DNA of 51,950 nt from a virus. The translations under genes and the position numbers were made by a program. The notes beneath the pieces were generated by a model that ran no database searches, was not told where the DNA came from, and saw nothing but the letters and a program-made list of their open reading frames with translations. The stretch spans positions 973-52,922 of the IMG/VR virus record IMGVR_UViG_3300030107_006499. One strand, 5' to 3'. Each line of letters begins with the position of its first letter. Within the stretch, counting starts at the first letter, position 1. Of this stretch, positions 15,804 to 23,057 are shown piece by piece.

Positions 15804-16265
15804 ATGAAAAAAGACACAATTAAAACTCCTCGTGCAAGTCAGTCAAGGGTTAAAGCAAAAAGACCTACGACATGGACTCCCCCATCATCTTTAGATGCAC
15901 CCTCTGCGCCGGACGGTTACAGGCATAGATGGATACGGGCAGAAGTTTTAGGATTTGACGATACTAAAAACATGTCTGGAAAACTTAGATCAGGATTTGA
16001 ATTAGTGAGAGCTGATGAATATCCAGATCATGATTATCCAACTATGAAGGAAGGAAAATACGCAGGAGTGATCGGAGTTGGCGGCCTTGTGCTGGCAAGG
16101 ATACCAGAAGAGATCGCAAAATCTCGAGCTGAGTACTTTAAGTTACAGACTCAGGATCGGAACGATGCAATTAAAAACGATCTTATGAAGGAGCAGCACC
16201 CAAGTATGCCAATCAATCAAGAGAGGCAGACGCGTATAACTTTTGGTGGTAAAAAGAATAGTTAA
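15804..16265 (+). CDS. Conserved-type head-region protein (153 aa)
   Basis: A 153-residue protein with a basic Pro/Ser/Thr-rich N-terminus, then APDGYRHRWIRAEVLGFDDT, GFELVRADEYPDHDYPT and GVIGVGGLVLARIPEEIA. I recall this 'GYRHRWIRAE...ELVRADEYPD' pattern from proteins found beside scaffold and capsid genes of marine phages, without a known role. It starts 3 bp after the scaffold stop. It may be a decoration or assembly protein. Confidence 0.65.
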   Translation: MKKDTIKTPRASQSRVKAKRPTTWTPPSSLDAPSAPDGYRHRWIRAEVLGFDDTKNMSGKLRSGFELVRADEYPDHDYPTMKEGKYAGVIGVGGLVLARIPEEIAKSRAEYFKLQTQDRNDAIKNDLMKEQHPSMPINQERQTRITFGGKKNS

Positions 16266-16320
16266 TTTTTTAGCAATTCCTCCCACTAATATAAATAAAT
16301 AGTAAATAAGGAGAAAAACT

Positions 16321-16974
16321 ATGGCTAACGCAAACACGACAGGATTCGGTCTTAGAATGATAGAAAGAGTTGGAAACACTCCAGCTACTTCTGGTCAATC
16401 TGAGTATCCGGTCAAGTCAGCTTTAGGTGTGGGTATCTACAAGGGTAATCCTGTTTCATTCCAAGATGGTTCTGGGGATGAAGGATATATCCAAGATATG
16501 AGCTTCGCTACTACAGATGACACAGGTGCAGGTGGACAATCGTATAACAATACGACTCAACCTCTATTAGTGGGTGTATTCAATGGAATTTTTTACGTTG
16601 ATAGCACTACTAAAAAACCTAGATGGGCAAATTCTGTAGACGCAGGCACTACATTTGGAACTGACTATAATACAGGAAGCGCGGATGGTACTGCTTTTGT
16701 TAATGATGATCCTACACAGGAATACATGATCAAAACAGACGCTGCAGCGCCTATTTCCCATAACGGGAAAAACTATAACGTAACTAACTTCACAGCTTCA
16801 GATAACAGAGACGGTCAGTCTATTGTTAAACTGCACAGCTCTGGTGGGCACCAAGCTTATCATATGTGGAAAATCGTAAGAGTTGCTAATGTACCAGACA
16901 ATCTGGACAGAAGTGCAGCAAACTGCGATATGGTAGTTGCATACAACCCAACTAGTAACATATACTTAGACTAA
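16321..16974 (+). CDS. Putative head decoration/structural protein (217 aa)
   Basis: A 217-residue Gly/Asn/Thr/Asp-rich, beta-type protein with few Lys, no Cys cluster other than one near the end, and no signal peptide. This composition is typical of virion surface proteins. It has its own strong ribosome site (AAGGAG) and sits directly before the major capsid gene, a common place for decoration or stabilising proteins. No family recognised. Confidence 0.6.
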   Translation: MANANTTGFGLRMIERVGNTPATSGQSEYPVKSALGVGIYKGNPVSFQDGSGDEGYIQDMSFATTDDTGAGGQSYNNTTQPLLVGVFNGIFYVDSTTKKPRWANSVDAGTTFGTDYNTGSADGTAFVNDDPTQEYMIKTDAAAPISHNGKNYNVTNFTASDNRDGQSIVKLHSSGGHQAYHMWKIVRVANVPDNLDRSAANCDMVVAYNPTSNIYLD

Positions 16975-16992
16975 GAATAGGAGATAAATAAC

Positions 16993-17901
16993 ATGGCTAT
17001 ATCAAGAGCACAACTAGTGAAAGAACTAGAGCCAGGTTTGAACGCACTGTTCGGTCTGGAATATAAAAACTACGCTGATGAACACAAAGAGATCTTTGAC
17101 ATTGAAAGTTCAGACAGAGCATTTGAAGAAGAAGTAATGCTTTCTGGATTTGGAAATGCCCAAGTAAAAGCGGAAGGTCAAGGAGTATCATTTGACGACG
17201 CACAAGAAACGTTTACAGCTAGATATACTAACGAAACAATCGCATTAGCGTTTGCAATCACAGAGGAAGCTATCGAAGATAACTTGTATGACAGACTTGC
17301 GTCTAGATATACAAAAGCTTTAGCAAGATCTATGGCAAACACTAAGCAAGTTAAAGGCGCGAATGTATTAAATAATGCATTTGACTCTAACTATGCAGGC
17401 GGTGATGGGAAAGAGCTATGCTCAACTGAGCACCCTATCTTGGCTGGATCTTTTTCAAACGAGTTAAGCACTTCTGCTGACTTGAATGAAACATCTTTAG
17501 AACAATCGTTAATTGACATTGCGAAGTTCGTAGATGAGAGAGGTCTTAAAATTGCAGCAAGAGGAATGAAATTAATCATCCCTTCTGAGCTTCAATTTAC
17601 AGCTGAAAGATTAATGGAATCTAAAGGTAGAACTCAGACTGCTGATAACGACATCAATGCTATCGTATCGAAAGGTATGGTACCTCAAGGTTATGTAGTA
17701 AACCACTACTTAACTGATATTGATGCATTCTTTATCAAGACAGATGTACCAAACGGAATGAAAATGTTTTCAAGATCACCAATCAAAACTTCAATGGAAG
17801 GTGACTTTGATACAGGAAACGTCAGATATAAAGCTAGGGAGAGATATTCATTTGGATTCTCAGATCCTAGAGGTGTATTTGGTTCTACAGGAACTCCGTA
17901 A
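16993..17901 (+). CDS. Major capsid protein (HK97 fold, Mu gpT-like)
   Basis: A 302-residue shell protein. Motifs (AITEEAIEDNLYDRLASRYT in the spine-helix region, GKELCSTEHPI, then LIIPSELQFTAERL and a closing RYKARERYSFGFSDPRG) resemble the Mu-like gpT major head subunit family. I see no large N-terminal delta domain or maturation protease site, so the separate scaffold upstream probably does that work. Codon use is cleaner and more GC-rich than in its neighbours, as expected for a very highly expressed gene. A strong intrinsic terminator follows at 17920. Confidence 0.85.
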   Translation: MAISRAQLVKELEPGLNALFGLEYKNYADEHKEIFDIESSDRAFEEEVMLSGFGNAQVKAEGQGVSFDDAQETFTARYTNETIALAFAITEEAIEDNLYDRLASRYTKALARSMANTKQVKGANVLNNAFDSNYAGGDGKELCSTEHPILAGSFSNELSTSADLNETSLEQSLIDIAKFVDERGLKIAARGMKLIIPSELQFTAERLMESKGRTQTADNDINAIVSKGMVPQGYVVNHYLTDIDAFFIKTDVPNGMKMFSRSPIKTSMEGDFDTGNVRYKARERYSFGFSDPRGVFGSTGTP

Positions 17902-17919
17902 TAGTTTCTAAATAAATTT

Positions 17920-17948
17920 AAAAGGGGCCTTTCGAGGCCCCTTTTTTT
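17920..17948 (+). terminator. Strong intrinsic terminator after capsid gene
   Basis: A perfect 11-bp stem (AAAAGGGGCCT at 17920-17930, AGGCCCCTTTT at 17935-17945) with a stable TTCG tetraloop and a run of seven T. It ends the head operon 19 bp after the capsid stop. Confidence 0.95.
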
Positions 17949-17971
17949 ATGGTAGAAAGGAAGAGATAATC

Positions 17972-18220
17972 ATGAAAAAATTTATAGTAAAAATATGGGC
18001 GTACGATCATTATGCTTCTTTTGAAGTATTAGCTAATGATAATGCGGATTCTATTGAACAATCCATCCTTGACAAATTAGGAGAAAAGACTATAAAATGG
18101 GAATCAACAGGAATGTTTTCGAACACTCCTAACAGAATAACCTATGAGGAGGTTATAGATGGTACAAGACCTGTACAAACAAAAAAGGTCCTTGGAGTTG
18201 AAGTGGCAGTTAGAGTATGA
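17972..18220 (+). CDS. Small hypothetical protein (82 aa)
   Basis: An 82-residue protein just after the terminator, with a GAAAGGAAGAG site. It begins MKKFIVKIWAYDHYASFEV and looks like a small beta/alpha fold; no motif. It contains the ribosome site of the next gene and overlaps it by 62 bp. It may be expressed by read-through past the terminator or from an unseen promoter. Function unknown. Confidence 0.6.
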   Translation: MKKFIVKIWAYDHYASFEVLANDNADSIEQSILDKLGEKTIKWESTGMFSNTPNRITYEEVIDGTRPVQTKKVLGVEVAVRV

Positions 18221-18368
18221 GCAAGAAGGCAAATATACTCTGGATATGGTCAGAATTGATGACAAAATTAAAGAAGTCATTACTGAGATCAAGCTCGAAG
18301 AGGCCAAAATTGCAAATAGAGAAAATGCAATTAATGACGCTGCCGCTCAAGTATCCGTGGCTACTTAA
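18159..18368 (+). CDS. Small coiled-coil protein (69 aa)
   Basis: A 69-residue charged helical protein, with the start set by a near-consensus ribosome site GAGGAGGT at 18146-18153, 5 bp before the ATG. It overlaps the previous gene by 62 bp in another frame. Heptad-like Leu/Ile spacing suggests a coiled coil. It may be a tail or neck assembly protein. No family recognised. Confidence 0.6.
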   Translation: MVQDLYKQKRSLELKWQLEYEQEGKYTLDMVRIDDKIKEVITEIKLEEAKIANRENAINDAAAQVSVAT

Positions 18369-18390
18369 ATAAACGCCACATCACTGAAAT

Positions 18391-18441
18391 TGTATATTTC
18401 TTATACACCCTCTTGCGCTCTTTTCTAAAATATGCTAATAT
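18391..18441 (+). promoter_or_regulatory. Mid-genome promoter with extended -10 and upstream inverted repeat
   Basis: TTGCGC at 18413-18418, a 17-bp spacer and TAATAT at 18436-18441, preceded by TGC (extended -10). Just upstream is an inverted repeat, TGTATA (18391-18396) and TATACA (18402-18407), in an operator-like position. It sits in a 157-bp gene-free gap and would drive the neck/tail genes. Confidence 0.5.
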
Positions 18442-18465
18442 TCTAACACTATACAAATAATTAAT

Positions 18466-18508
18466 GGAACGTAAACGCGTATAGTCGACGACCTAGAGAT
18501 TACGTTTC
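18466..18508 (+). promoter_or_regulatory. Leader hairpin before first tail-region gene
   Basis: GGAACGTAA (18466-18474) can pair with TTACGTTTC (18500-18508), giving a 9-bp stem with one G-U and a 25-nt loop. The loop holds a small GTCGAC palindrome. The stem ends just before the ribosome site CTAGGAG (18514-18520). It may protect or tune the mRNA. Confidence 0.4.
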
Positions 18509-18525
18509 GCAAACTAGGAGTAAAA

Positions 18526-19014
18526 ATGGCAAACACAACATTTAAGGGGCCAGTCCGTTCTCAAAGTGGATTTGACCTTATTAAAAAAAGTACAACAACA
18601 GGAAGCCTGACTACTAACATTGCACTGGAATGCTTGGAAACAAGTATAACTGTTGCAAATGGCGACACTACTGGAACAAGTACAGCTGTAATACCTACGA
18701 ATTTCGTAGTTTTACAAGTAACTGTAGCAGTTACTTCAGCAGCAACTAATGCAGTTAATTTAACTGACTTAGGAACAGCTGTTGACCCAGATGCATATTT
18801 AGATGGAATGACTATTTCAGGTATGAATGCAGCAGGGTTTAAGGGTATATTTGTTGCAAATGGCGCGAATGGTTTAGTATCATTAGGAGGCGGAACAACT
18901 GCATCTACTGCAGCTCCCGCAACTTTAACAGCTACTATGGGCGACCCAGGAGCTGCTGGATGTACTATTAAAGTTAAACTATTAGGCTTTTCATCAGATT
19001 CTGATACTGAGTAA
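18526..19014 (+). CDS. Putative virion surface protein (162 aa)
   Basis: A 162-residue Thr/Ala/Gly/Val-rich beta protein without Trp and with few charged residues. It starts MANTTFKGPVRSQSGF; the next gene starts MKTTFTGPVRVGKDK, so the two share a short N-terminal module (TTF.GPVR). That suggests docking onto the same partner. Composition fits a decoration or fibre protein. It is first in the transcript from the 18413 promoter. Confidence 0.6.
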   Translation: MANTTFKGPVRSQSGFDLIKKSTTTGSLTTNIALECLETSITVANGDTTGTSTAVIPTNFVVLQVTVAVTSAATNAVNLTDLGTAVDPDAYLDGMTISGMNAAGFKGIFVANGANGLVSLGGGTTASTAAPATLTATMGDPGAAGCTIKVKLLGFSSDSDTE

Positions 19015-19028
19015 TTTTTAATTAATTA

Positions 19029-19087
19029 GATTTTACTTCCTAAACTTGATAGAACTTTAATCTACTGAGGCTAGAGCTAGTAAAATC
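19029..19087 (+). promoter_or_regulatory. Structured leader before second TTFxGPVR gene
   Basis: GATTTTAC (19029-19036) and GTAAAATC (19080-19087) form a perfect 8-bp inverted repeat around a 43-nt loop. It overlaps a competing short hairpin (ATCGTT and AACGAT) close to the start codon. The ribosome site there is weak (ATAAGG), so folding could control translation. Confidence 0.35.
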
Positions 19088-19106
19088 GTTACAACGATAA
19101 GGCTCG

Positions 19107-19763
19107 ATGAAAACAACATTTACAGGACCAGTTAGAGTAGGAAAAGATAAAGTCCAAGGTGAAATAAGACTTGGTGATGCAGACAATACGCATTACGTTG
19201 GTTTTTCTTCCCCGGATACTGTTACTACTGATCTCATTTGGAAACTCCCAGCCACCGATGGTGCCGCTGGTCAGATTCTAAAGACTGATGGATCAGGTAA
19301 TTTAAGTTGGACTACGGATTCTGCTCTTACCATTGGAGGTACGAACGGACAAGTTCAGTACAATAATGCAGGTGCATTAGGCGGCATTGCCGAAGGCACA
19401 GCAGGATATGTATTGACCTCAAACGGCGCTGGAGTTGCGCCTTCGTTTCAATCTCATAGTGGTCATGCTATTGCATGGAATACAGTTAAAACAGCTGATT
19501 TCACTGCAGCGGCATCTAATGGTTATCCTGTTAATACTACGGGAGGTGCAGTAATTGTAACTCTTCCAGCTGCTCCAAGTCTTGGAGATGAAGTTGCACT
19601 TATTGATTATGCGGGAACATCAGCTACTAATAATATTACTATCAATAGAAATGGTAATCCTATTCAAGGAGCTGCTTCCAATATGACAGTAAGTACTAAT
19701 AGAGCTGCGTTTACGTTAATTTTCATTGATGGTACGCAAGGTTGGCTATTGCGGGAAGTATAA
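19107..19763 (+). CDS. Tail-fibre-like protein with repeated C-terminal module (218 aa)
   Basis: A 218-residue beta protein. The N-terminus TTFTGPVR matches the preceding protein. Residues 75-110 carry the GGTNGQVQYNNAGALGG pattern seen in phage fibre proteins. The last 90 residues (TTGGAVIVTLPAAPSLGDEV through AAFTLIFIDGTQGW) are homologous to the end of the protein at 22320-23048. This suggests a swapped or duplicated tip domain. Probably on the virion surface; which structure it belongs to is unknown. Confidence 0.65.
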   Translation: MKTTFTGPVRVGKDKVQGEIRLGDADNTHYVGFSSPDTVTTDLIWKLPATDGAAGQILKTDGSGNLSWTTDSALTIGGTNGQVQYNNAGALGGIAEGTAGYVLTSNGAGVAPSFQSHSGHAIAWNTVKTADFTAAASNGYPVNTTGGAVIVTLPAAPSLGDEVALIDYAGTSATNNITINRNGNPIQGAASNMTVSTNRAAFTLIFIDGTQGWLLREV

Positions 19764-19797
19764 AAAACTGATAATAACAAATAGGAGAAATTAAATT

Positions 19798-20067
19798 ATG
19801 AGTACATATCCAGTAGATATAAAAACTACAAATCTTACAGCGACCGGAGATATTTTTGATGGCCCATGTAGAGTACTTGGAGTTTTTTACAACGGAAGTG
19901 CAGGAGCAGGGACTATAGAAATTAAAGATAATACCACTACTTTATGTACTATTAATACAGGGACAGGTACGCAGTATATGCAATTTCCTGGAACAGGTAT
20001 TCGTTGTCAAACAAGTGGTAAAGCCACTCTAACGACGGTAGATAAAGTAACGTTCTTCTACGGGTAA
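19798..20067 (+). CDS. Small beta-rich virion-type protein (89 aa)
   Basis: An 89-residue Thr/Gly-rich beta protein (NGSAGAGTIEIKDNTTTLCT in the middle) behind AGGAGA. It has the look of a small jelly-roll or Ig-like decoration protein. No recognised family. It lies between a fibre-like gene and the neck adaptor. Confidence 0.6.
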   Translation: MSTYPVDIKTTNLTATGDIFDGPCRVLGVFYNGSAGAGTIEIKDNTTTLCTINTGTGTQYMQFPGTGIRCQTSGKATLTTVDKVTFFYG

Positions 20068-20079
20068 GAAAGGCGTTCA

Positions 20080-20802
20080 ATGGCTACTTCAGGAACAACA
20101 ACCTTTGAAAAAGGATTTAACATCTCAGATATTATAGCTGAATCATACGAAAGAATTGGTATGACTGGAGTTACAGGATATCAACTACGAGGTGCGAGAA
20201 CTTCATTAAATATTTTATTTCAAGAATGGGCCAATAGAGGACTCCATTATTGGGAGATTAAAAACAATAATTTAACTTTGGTAAATGGACAAAGTGTCTA
20301 TACAATGTATCGTTCTACCGATGATGGTACTTCAGATGCAACAGCAGTCTATGGAGTAGATGATGTTTTAGAAGCATCTTATAGAAATGAACAAAATGTA
20401 GACTTTCCTTTAACCAAAGTAGGAAGAGCCGAATATCAATCGTTTGCAGCTAAAACTCAAACAGGAACTCCTACACAATATTTTGTACAAAGATTTATAG
20501 ATAGAGTTACTATTACTTTATTTTTAACTCCGGGAGCAACTGAAGCAGGAAATTTTATTAATTACTATTACGCATCAAGAATACAAGACGCAGGAGCTTA
20601 TACAAATGATGCGGACGTTCCTTACAGATTTGTACCATGCATGAGTGCAGGATTATCATATTACTTAGCGATGAAATATTCCCCAGAAAGAATTCAGGGT
20701 TTAAAATTAATATATGAAGATGAATTACAAAGAGCATTACAAATGGATGGCTCCCCTTCAAGTACATTTATAACCCCTAAAACTTATTACCCACAGATTT
20801 AA
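20080..20802 (+). CDS. Head-tail adaptor, P22 gp4-like candidate (240 aa)
   Basis: A 240-residue protein whose N-terminus (ISDIIAESYERIGMTGVTGY, then SLNILFQEWANRGLHYWEI) is typical of the helical adaptors that bind below the portal, such as P22 gp4. A beta part follows, then a Tyr-rich helical end (YYLAMKYSPERIQGLKLIYEDEL). It would close the portal after packaging. Another adaptor-like protein at 21605 may share this job. Confidence 0.65.
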   Translation: MATSGTTTFEKGFNISDIIAESYERIGMTGVTGYQLRGARTSLNILFQEWANRGLHYWEIKNNNLTLVNGQSVYTMYRSTDDGTSDATAVYGVDDVLEASYRNEQNVDFPLTKVGRAEYQSFAAKTQTGTPTQYFVQRFIDRVTITLFLTPGATEAGNFINYYYASRIQDAGAYTNDADVPYRFVPCMSAGLSYYLAMKYSPERIQGLKLIYEDELQRALQMDGSPSSTFITPKTYYPQI

Positions 20803-20805
20803 AAA

Positions 20806-21603
20806 ATGACTAATTTATCAAAAGGAAGACATGCAATAGCAATTTCGGATAGATCTGGAATGCAATTTCCTTATAGAGAAATGGTTAAGGAATGGAATGG
20901 AGCTTTTGTTCATATTTCTGAATATGAACCTAAGCAACCTCAATTAGATCCTATTCCTACTCCAGGTGATCCTCAAGGATTACAAAATGCTAGACCAGGT
21001 AGAACTGAGCCTCCTACATTTGATATATTACCTGACAATCCTTTTAGGTCCACAGCAGCTTCTGCTGTAATGGAAACATGGGCACCTAATGTAAATTATA
21101 GTAATGGAGATTATGTAAGATTTTCAGAAATAAAAAGTGGAGTTTCGGATGTACCTGTGAGTGCTATTCAATTAGCAACCACTTTAAATGGAGCAATTAA
21201 CTCAACTCAAAATACAATTACTTTAACTAATGCGTCTTATTTTCCTACCAGCGGATATATTATGATTGAAAAAATAAATTCTACAACTCGACTATATCAA
21301 AATGAAACTATTTTTTATAATGGTATTATAGGTGGAGTTTTACAAAATTGCGTAAGAGGAACAGCAGCACCTTTTAGAGGAGTTACACCAGCTAATACAA
21401 CAGCTAGTGCACATGATGATAATGCTAATGTATATGGTTCATTTATTATTACTTTAGTACCTACAGTAGTACCAAATCCAGGTGTACCTTCTACAAAAAC
21501 AGTGTATAATAGTTTCACATTTACAGTTGCCGGAGTAGTGGCAGCCACAGCACAGGGAGGAGGACTCCAATGTTCGGCTGGACCGATAGTTTGGAAACCA
21601 TAA
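20806..21603 (+). CDS. Conserved-type neck/tail protein (265 aa)
   Basis: A 265-residue protein starting with a basic, aromatic segment (SDRSGMQFPYREMVKEWNGA), then a Pro-rich link (YEPKQPQLDPIPTPGDPQGL) and a beta-rich C-terminal part. I recall similar N-termini with a Cys-type zinc site in other phages; here the cysteines are absent. Spaced 3 bp from its neighbours on both sides, so one translational unit with the two adaptors. Likely a tail component. Confidence 0.6.
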   Translation: MTNLSKGRHAIAISDRSGMQFPYREMVKEWNGAFVHISEYEPKQPQLDPIPTPGDPQGLQNARPGRTEPPTFDILPDNPFRSTAASAVMETWAPNVNYSNGDYVRFSEIKSGVSDVPVSAIQLATTLNGAINSTQNTITLTNASYFPTSGYIMIEKINSTTRLYQNETIFYNGIIGGVLQNCVRGTAAPFRGVTPANTTASAHDDNANVYGSFIITLVPTVVPNPGVPSTKTVYNSFTFTVAGVVAATAQGGGLQCSAGPIVWKP

Positions 21604-21604
21604 T

Positions 21605-22282
21605 ATGAATTACGGAGAATTAAAAACAAATATTAGAAATTATACGGAAGTAGATAATACCGTACTAACGGATGCTATTTTAGCTGTTATAACTAAAAAC
21701 GCAGAAAATAGAATTTTTAGAGATGCAGATTCTGATGCTAATAGATTTTATGATACTATAAATACCATCACAGCAAATAGATTAGTTTCAGTTCCATCTA
21801 ATACTATTTTAATTAGGTATATAAATGTGAAGGATAATTCTGTAGCCCCACCTCAACAAGTTTTTTTAGATTTTAGAGATGTATCTTTTATGGCAGAGTT
21901 TTATGATACTCCTGATCAAGGAACAGGAATTCCTAAATACTATTCTAATTATGATGCTACTCAAATTATTTTAGCTCCTACACCAAATGCAGTGTATGAG
22001 TTGACTGTAGCTTATGAGAAAAAACCAACATCTTTGACTGGAGGTGACTCTAATACAAGTTATGTCTCAGTTAATTACGAAGACTTAATTTTATATGCAT
22101 GTTTAGCTGAAACTTATGGATATTTAAAAGGACCCTCAGATTTATTGCAATTATATGAACAATCTTATCAAAGAGCGCTAGCTTCTTATGCTATTGAGCA
22201 ACAAGGCAGAAGAAGAAGAGATGAATATTCAGACGGAACTATTAGAACTCGTATGAATTCACCTACACCTAGAGCTGAATAA
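21605..22282 (+). CDS. Second head-tail adaptor-type protein (225 aa)
   Basis: A 225-residue protein beginning MNYGELKTNIRNYTEVDN, with a helical ILAVITKNAENRIFRDADSD. This resembles the adaptor family of SU10-like and related podoviruses. The middle is beta-rich and the C-terminus basic (EQQGRRRRDEYSDG). It would bridge portal and tail hub. The start overlaps the preceding stop region (TAATATG). Confidence 0.65.
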   Translation: MNYGELKTNIRNYTEVDNTVLTDAILAVITKNAENRIFRDADSDANRFYDTINTITANRLVSVPSNTILIRYINVKDNSVAPPQQVFLDFRDVSFMAEFYDTPDQGTGIPKYYSNYDATQIILAPTPNAVYELTVAYEKKPTSLTGGDSNTSYVSVNYEDLILYACLAETYGYLKGPSDLLQLYEQSYQRALASYAIEQQGRRRRDEYSDGTIRTRMNSPTPRAE

Positions 22283-22319
22283 GGTTGAAGATTAAAAAAA
22301 GATAATATAAAAGGATACT

Positions 22320-23048
22320 ATGCCATCAACATATTCAAACGATATTAAATTAGAGCTTATAACTACCGGTGAAAAAGCGGGGTTATGGGGTACAATTACT
22401 AATACGAATTTACAAATTTTAGAACAAGCTTCAAGTGGATATCTTTCACTAGCTGTTGGTGGAGGTGATGTTAATTTAGCATTAGATCAAGGAGCTACTT
22501 CTAATGGAAAAAATTTATTTTTTGATTTAACAGGAACTTTAACAGGTAATAGAGTTGTAACAATGCCCGACTCTTCAGAAAGAGTTTTTATTGTAAAAGA
22601 CTCTACAAGCAGAGCATCTAATCCATATAGCTTAACCGTTAAAACTGTAAGTGGAACTGGAATTGCAATCCCAAATAATGCAACAGTTCAGTTATATTCC
22701 AATGGTACTAATGTTTACGCTGGTTTAGTTACTAAAGGACATATAAATGTTGCGACAGGATCTAGCTATACAGCAGTTAACAATGATGTAGTTTTTTGTG
22801 ATACTTCTGGGGGAACTGTTACCGTAACACTGCCTGCTTCACCGAGCACTGGTGATGAGGTTATGTTCATAGATTCTAACAGAACATTTAATAGTAATAA
22901 TTTAACAGTTGCGAGAAATGGTTCTAATATAAATGGTGCAGGATCTAATCTAACAACTGGTCCAGTTACTGTACAAGGCGCAGCGTTCACTTTAATTTAT
23001 TCGTCTAATGCCACGGCTGGTTGGGTATATACGAATAAACTATCATAG
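22320..23048 (+). CDS. Tail-fibre-like protein, paralogous tip domain (242 aa)
   Basis: A 242-residue protein with the N-terminal pattern of many phage fibre proteins (LELITTGEKAGLWGTITNTN, ending in VTMPDSSERVFIVKD). A C-terminal module follows (TSGGTVTVTLPASPSTGDEV through AAFTLIYSSNATAGW). The last 90 residues are homologous to the protein at 19107-19763. Ribosome site AAGGA. It directly precedes the tail hub gene, so a fibre or hub-associated protein is likely. Confidence 0.7.
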   Translation: MPSTYSNDIKLELITTGEKAGLWGTITNTNLQILEQASSGYLSLAVGGGDVNLALDQGATSNGKNLFFDLTGTLTGNRVVTMPDSSERVFIVKDSTSRASNPYSLTVKTVSGTGIAIPNNATVQLYSNGTNVYAGLVTKGHINVATGSSYTAVNNDVVFCDTSGGTVTVTLPASPSTGDEVMFIDSNRTFNSNNLTVARNGSNINGAGSNLTTGPVTVQGAAFTLIYSSNATAGWVYTNKLS

Positions 23049-23057
23049 GAGGTAAAA

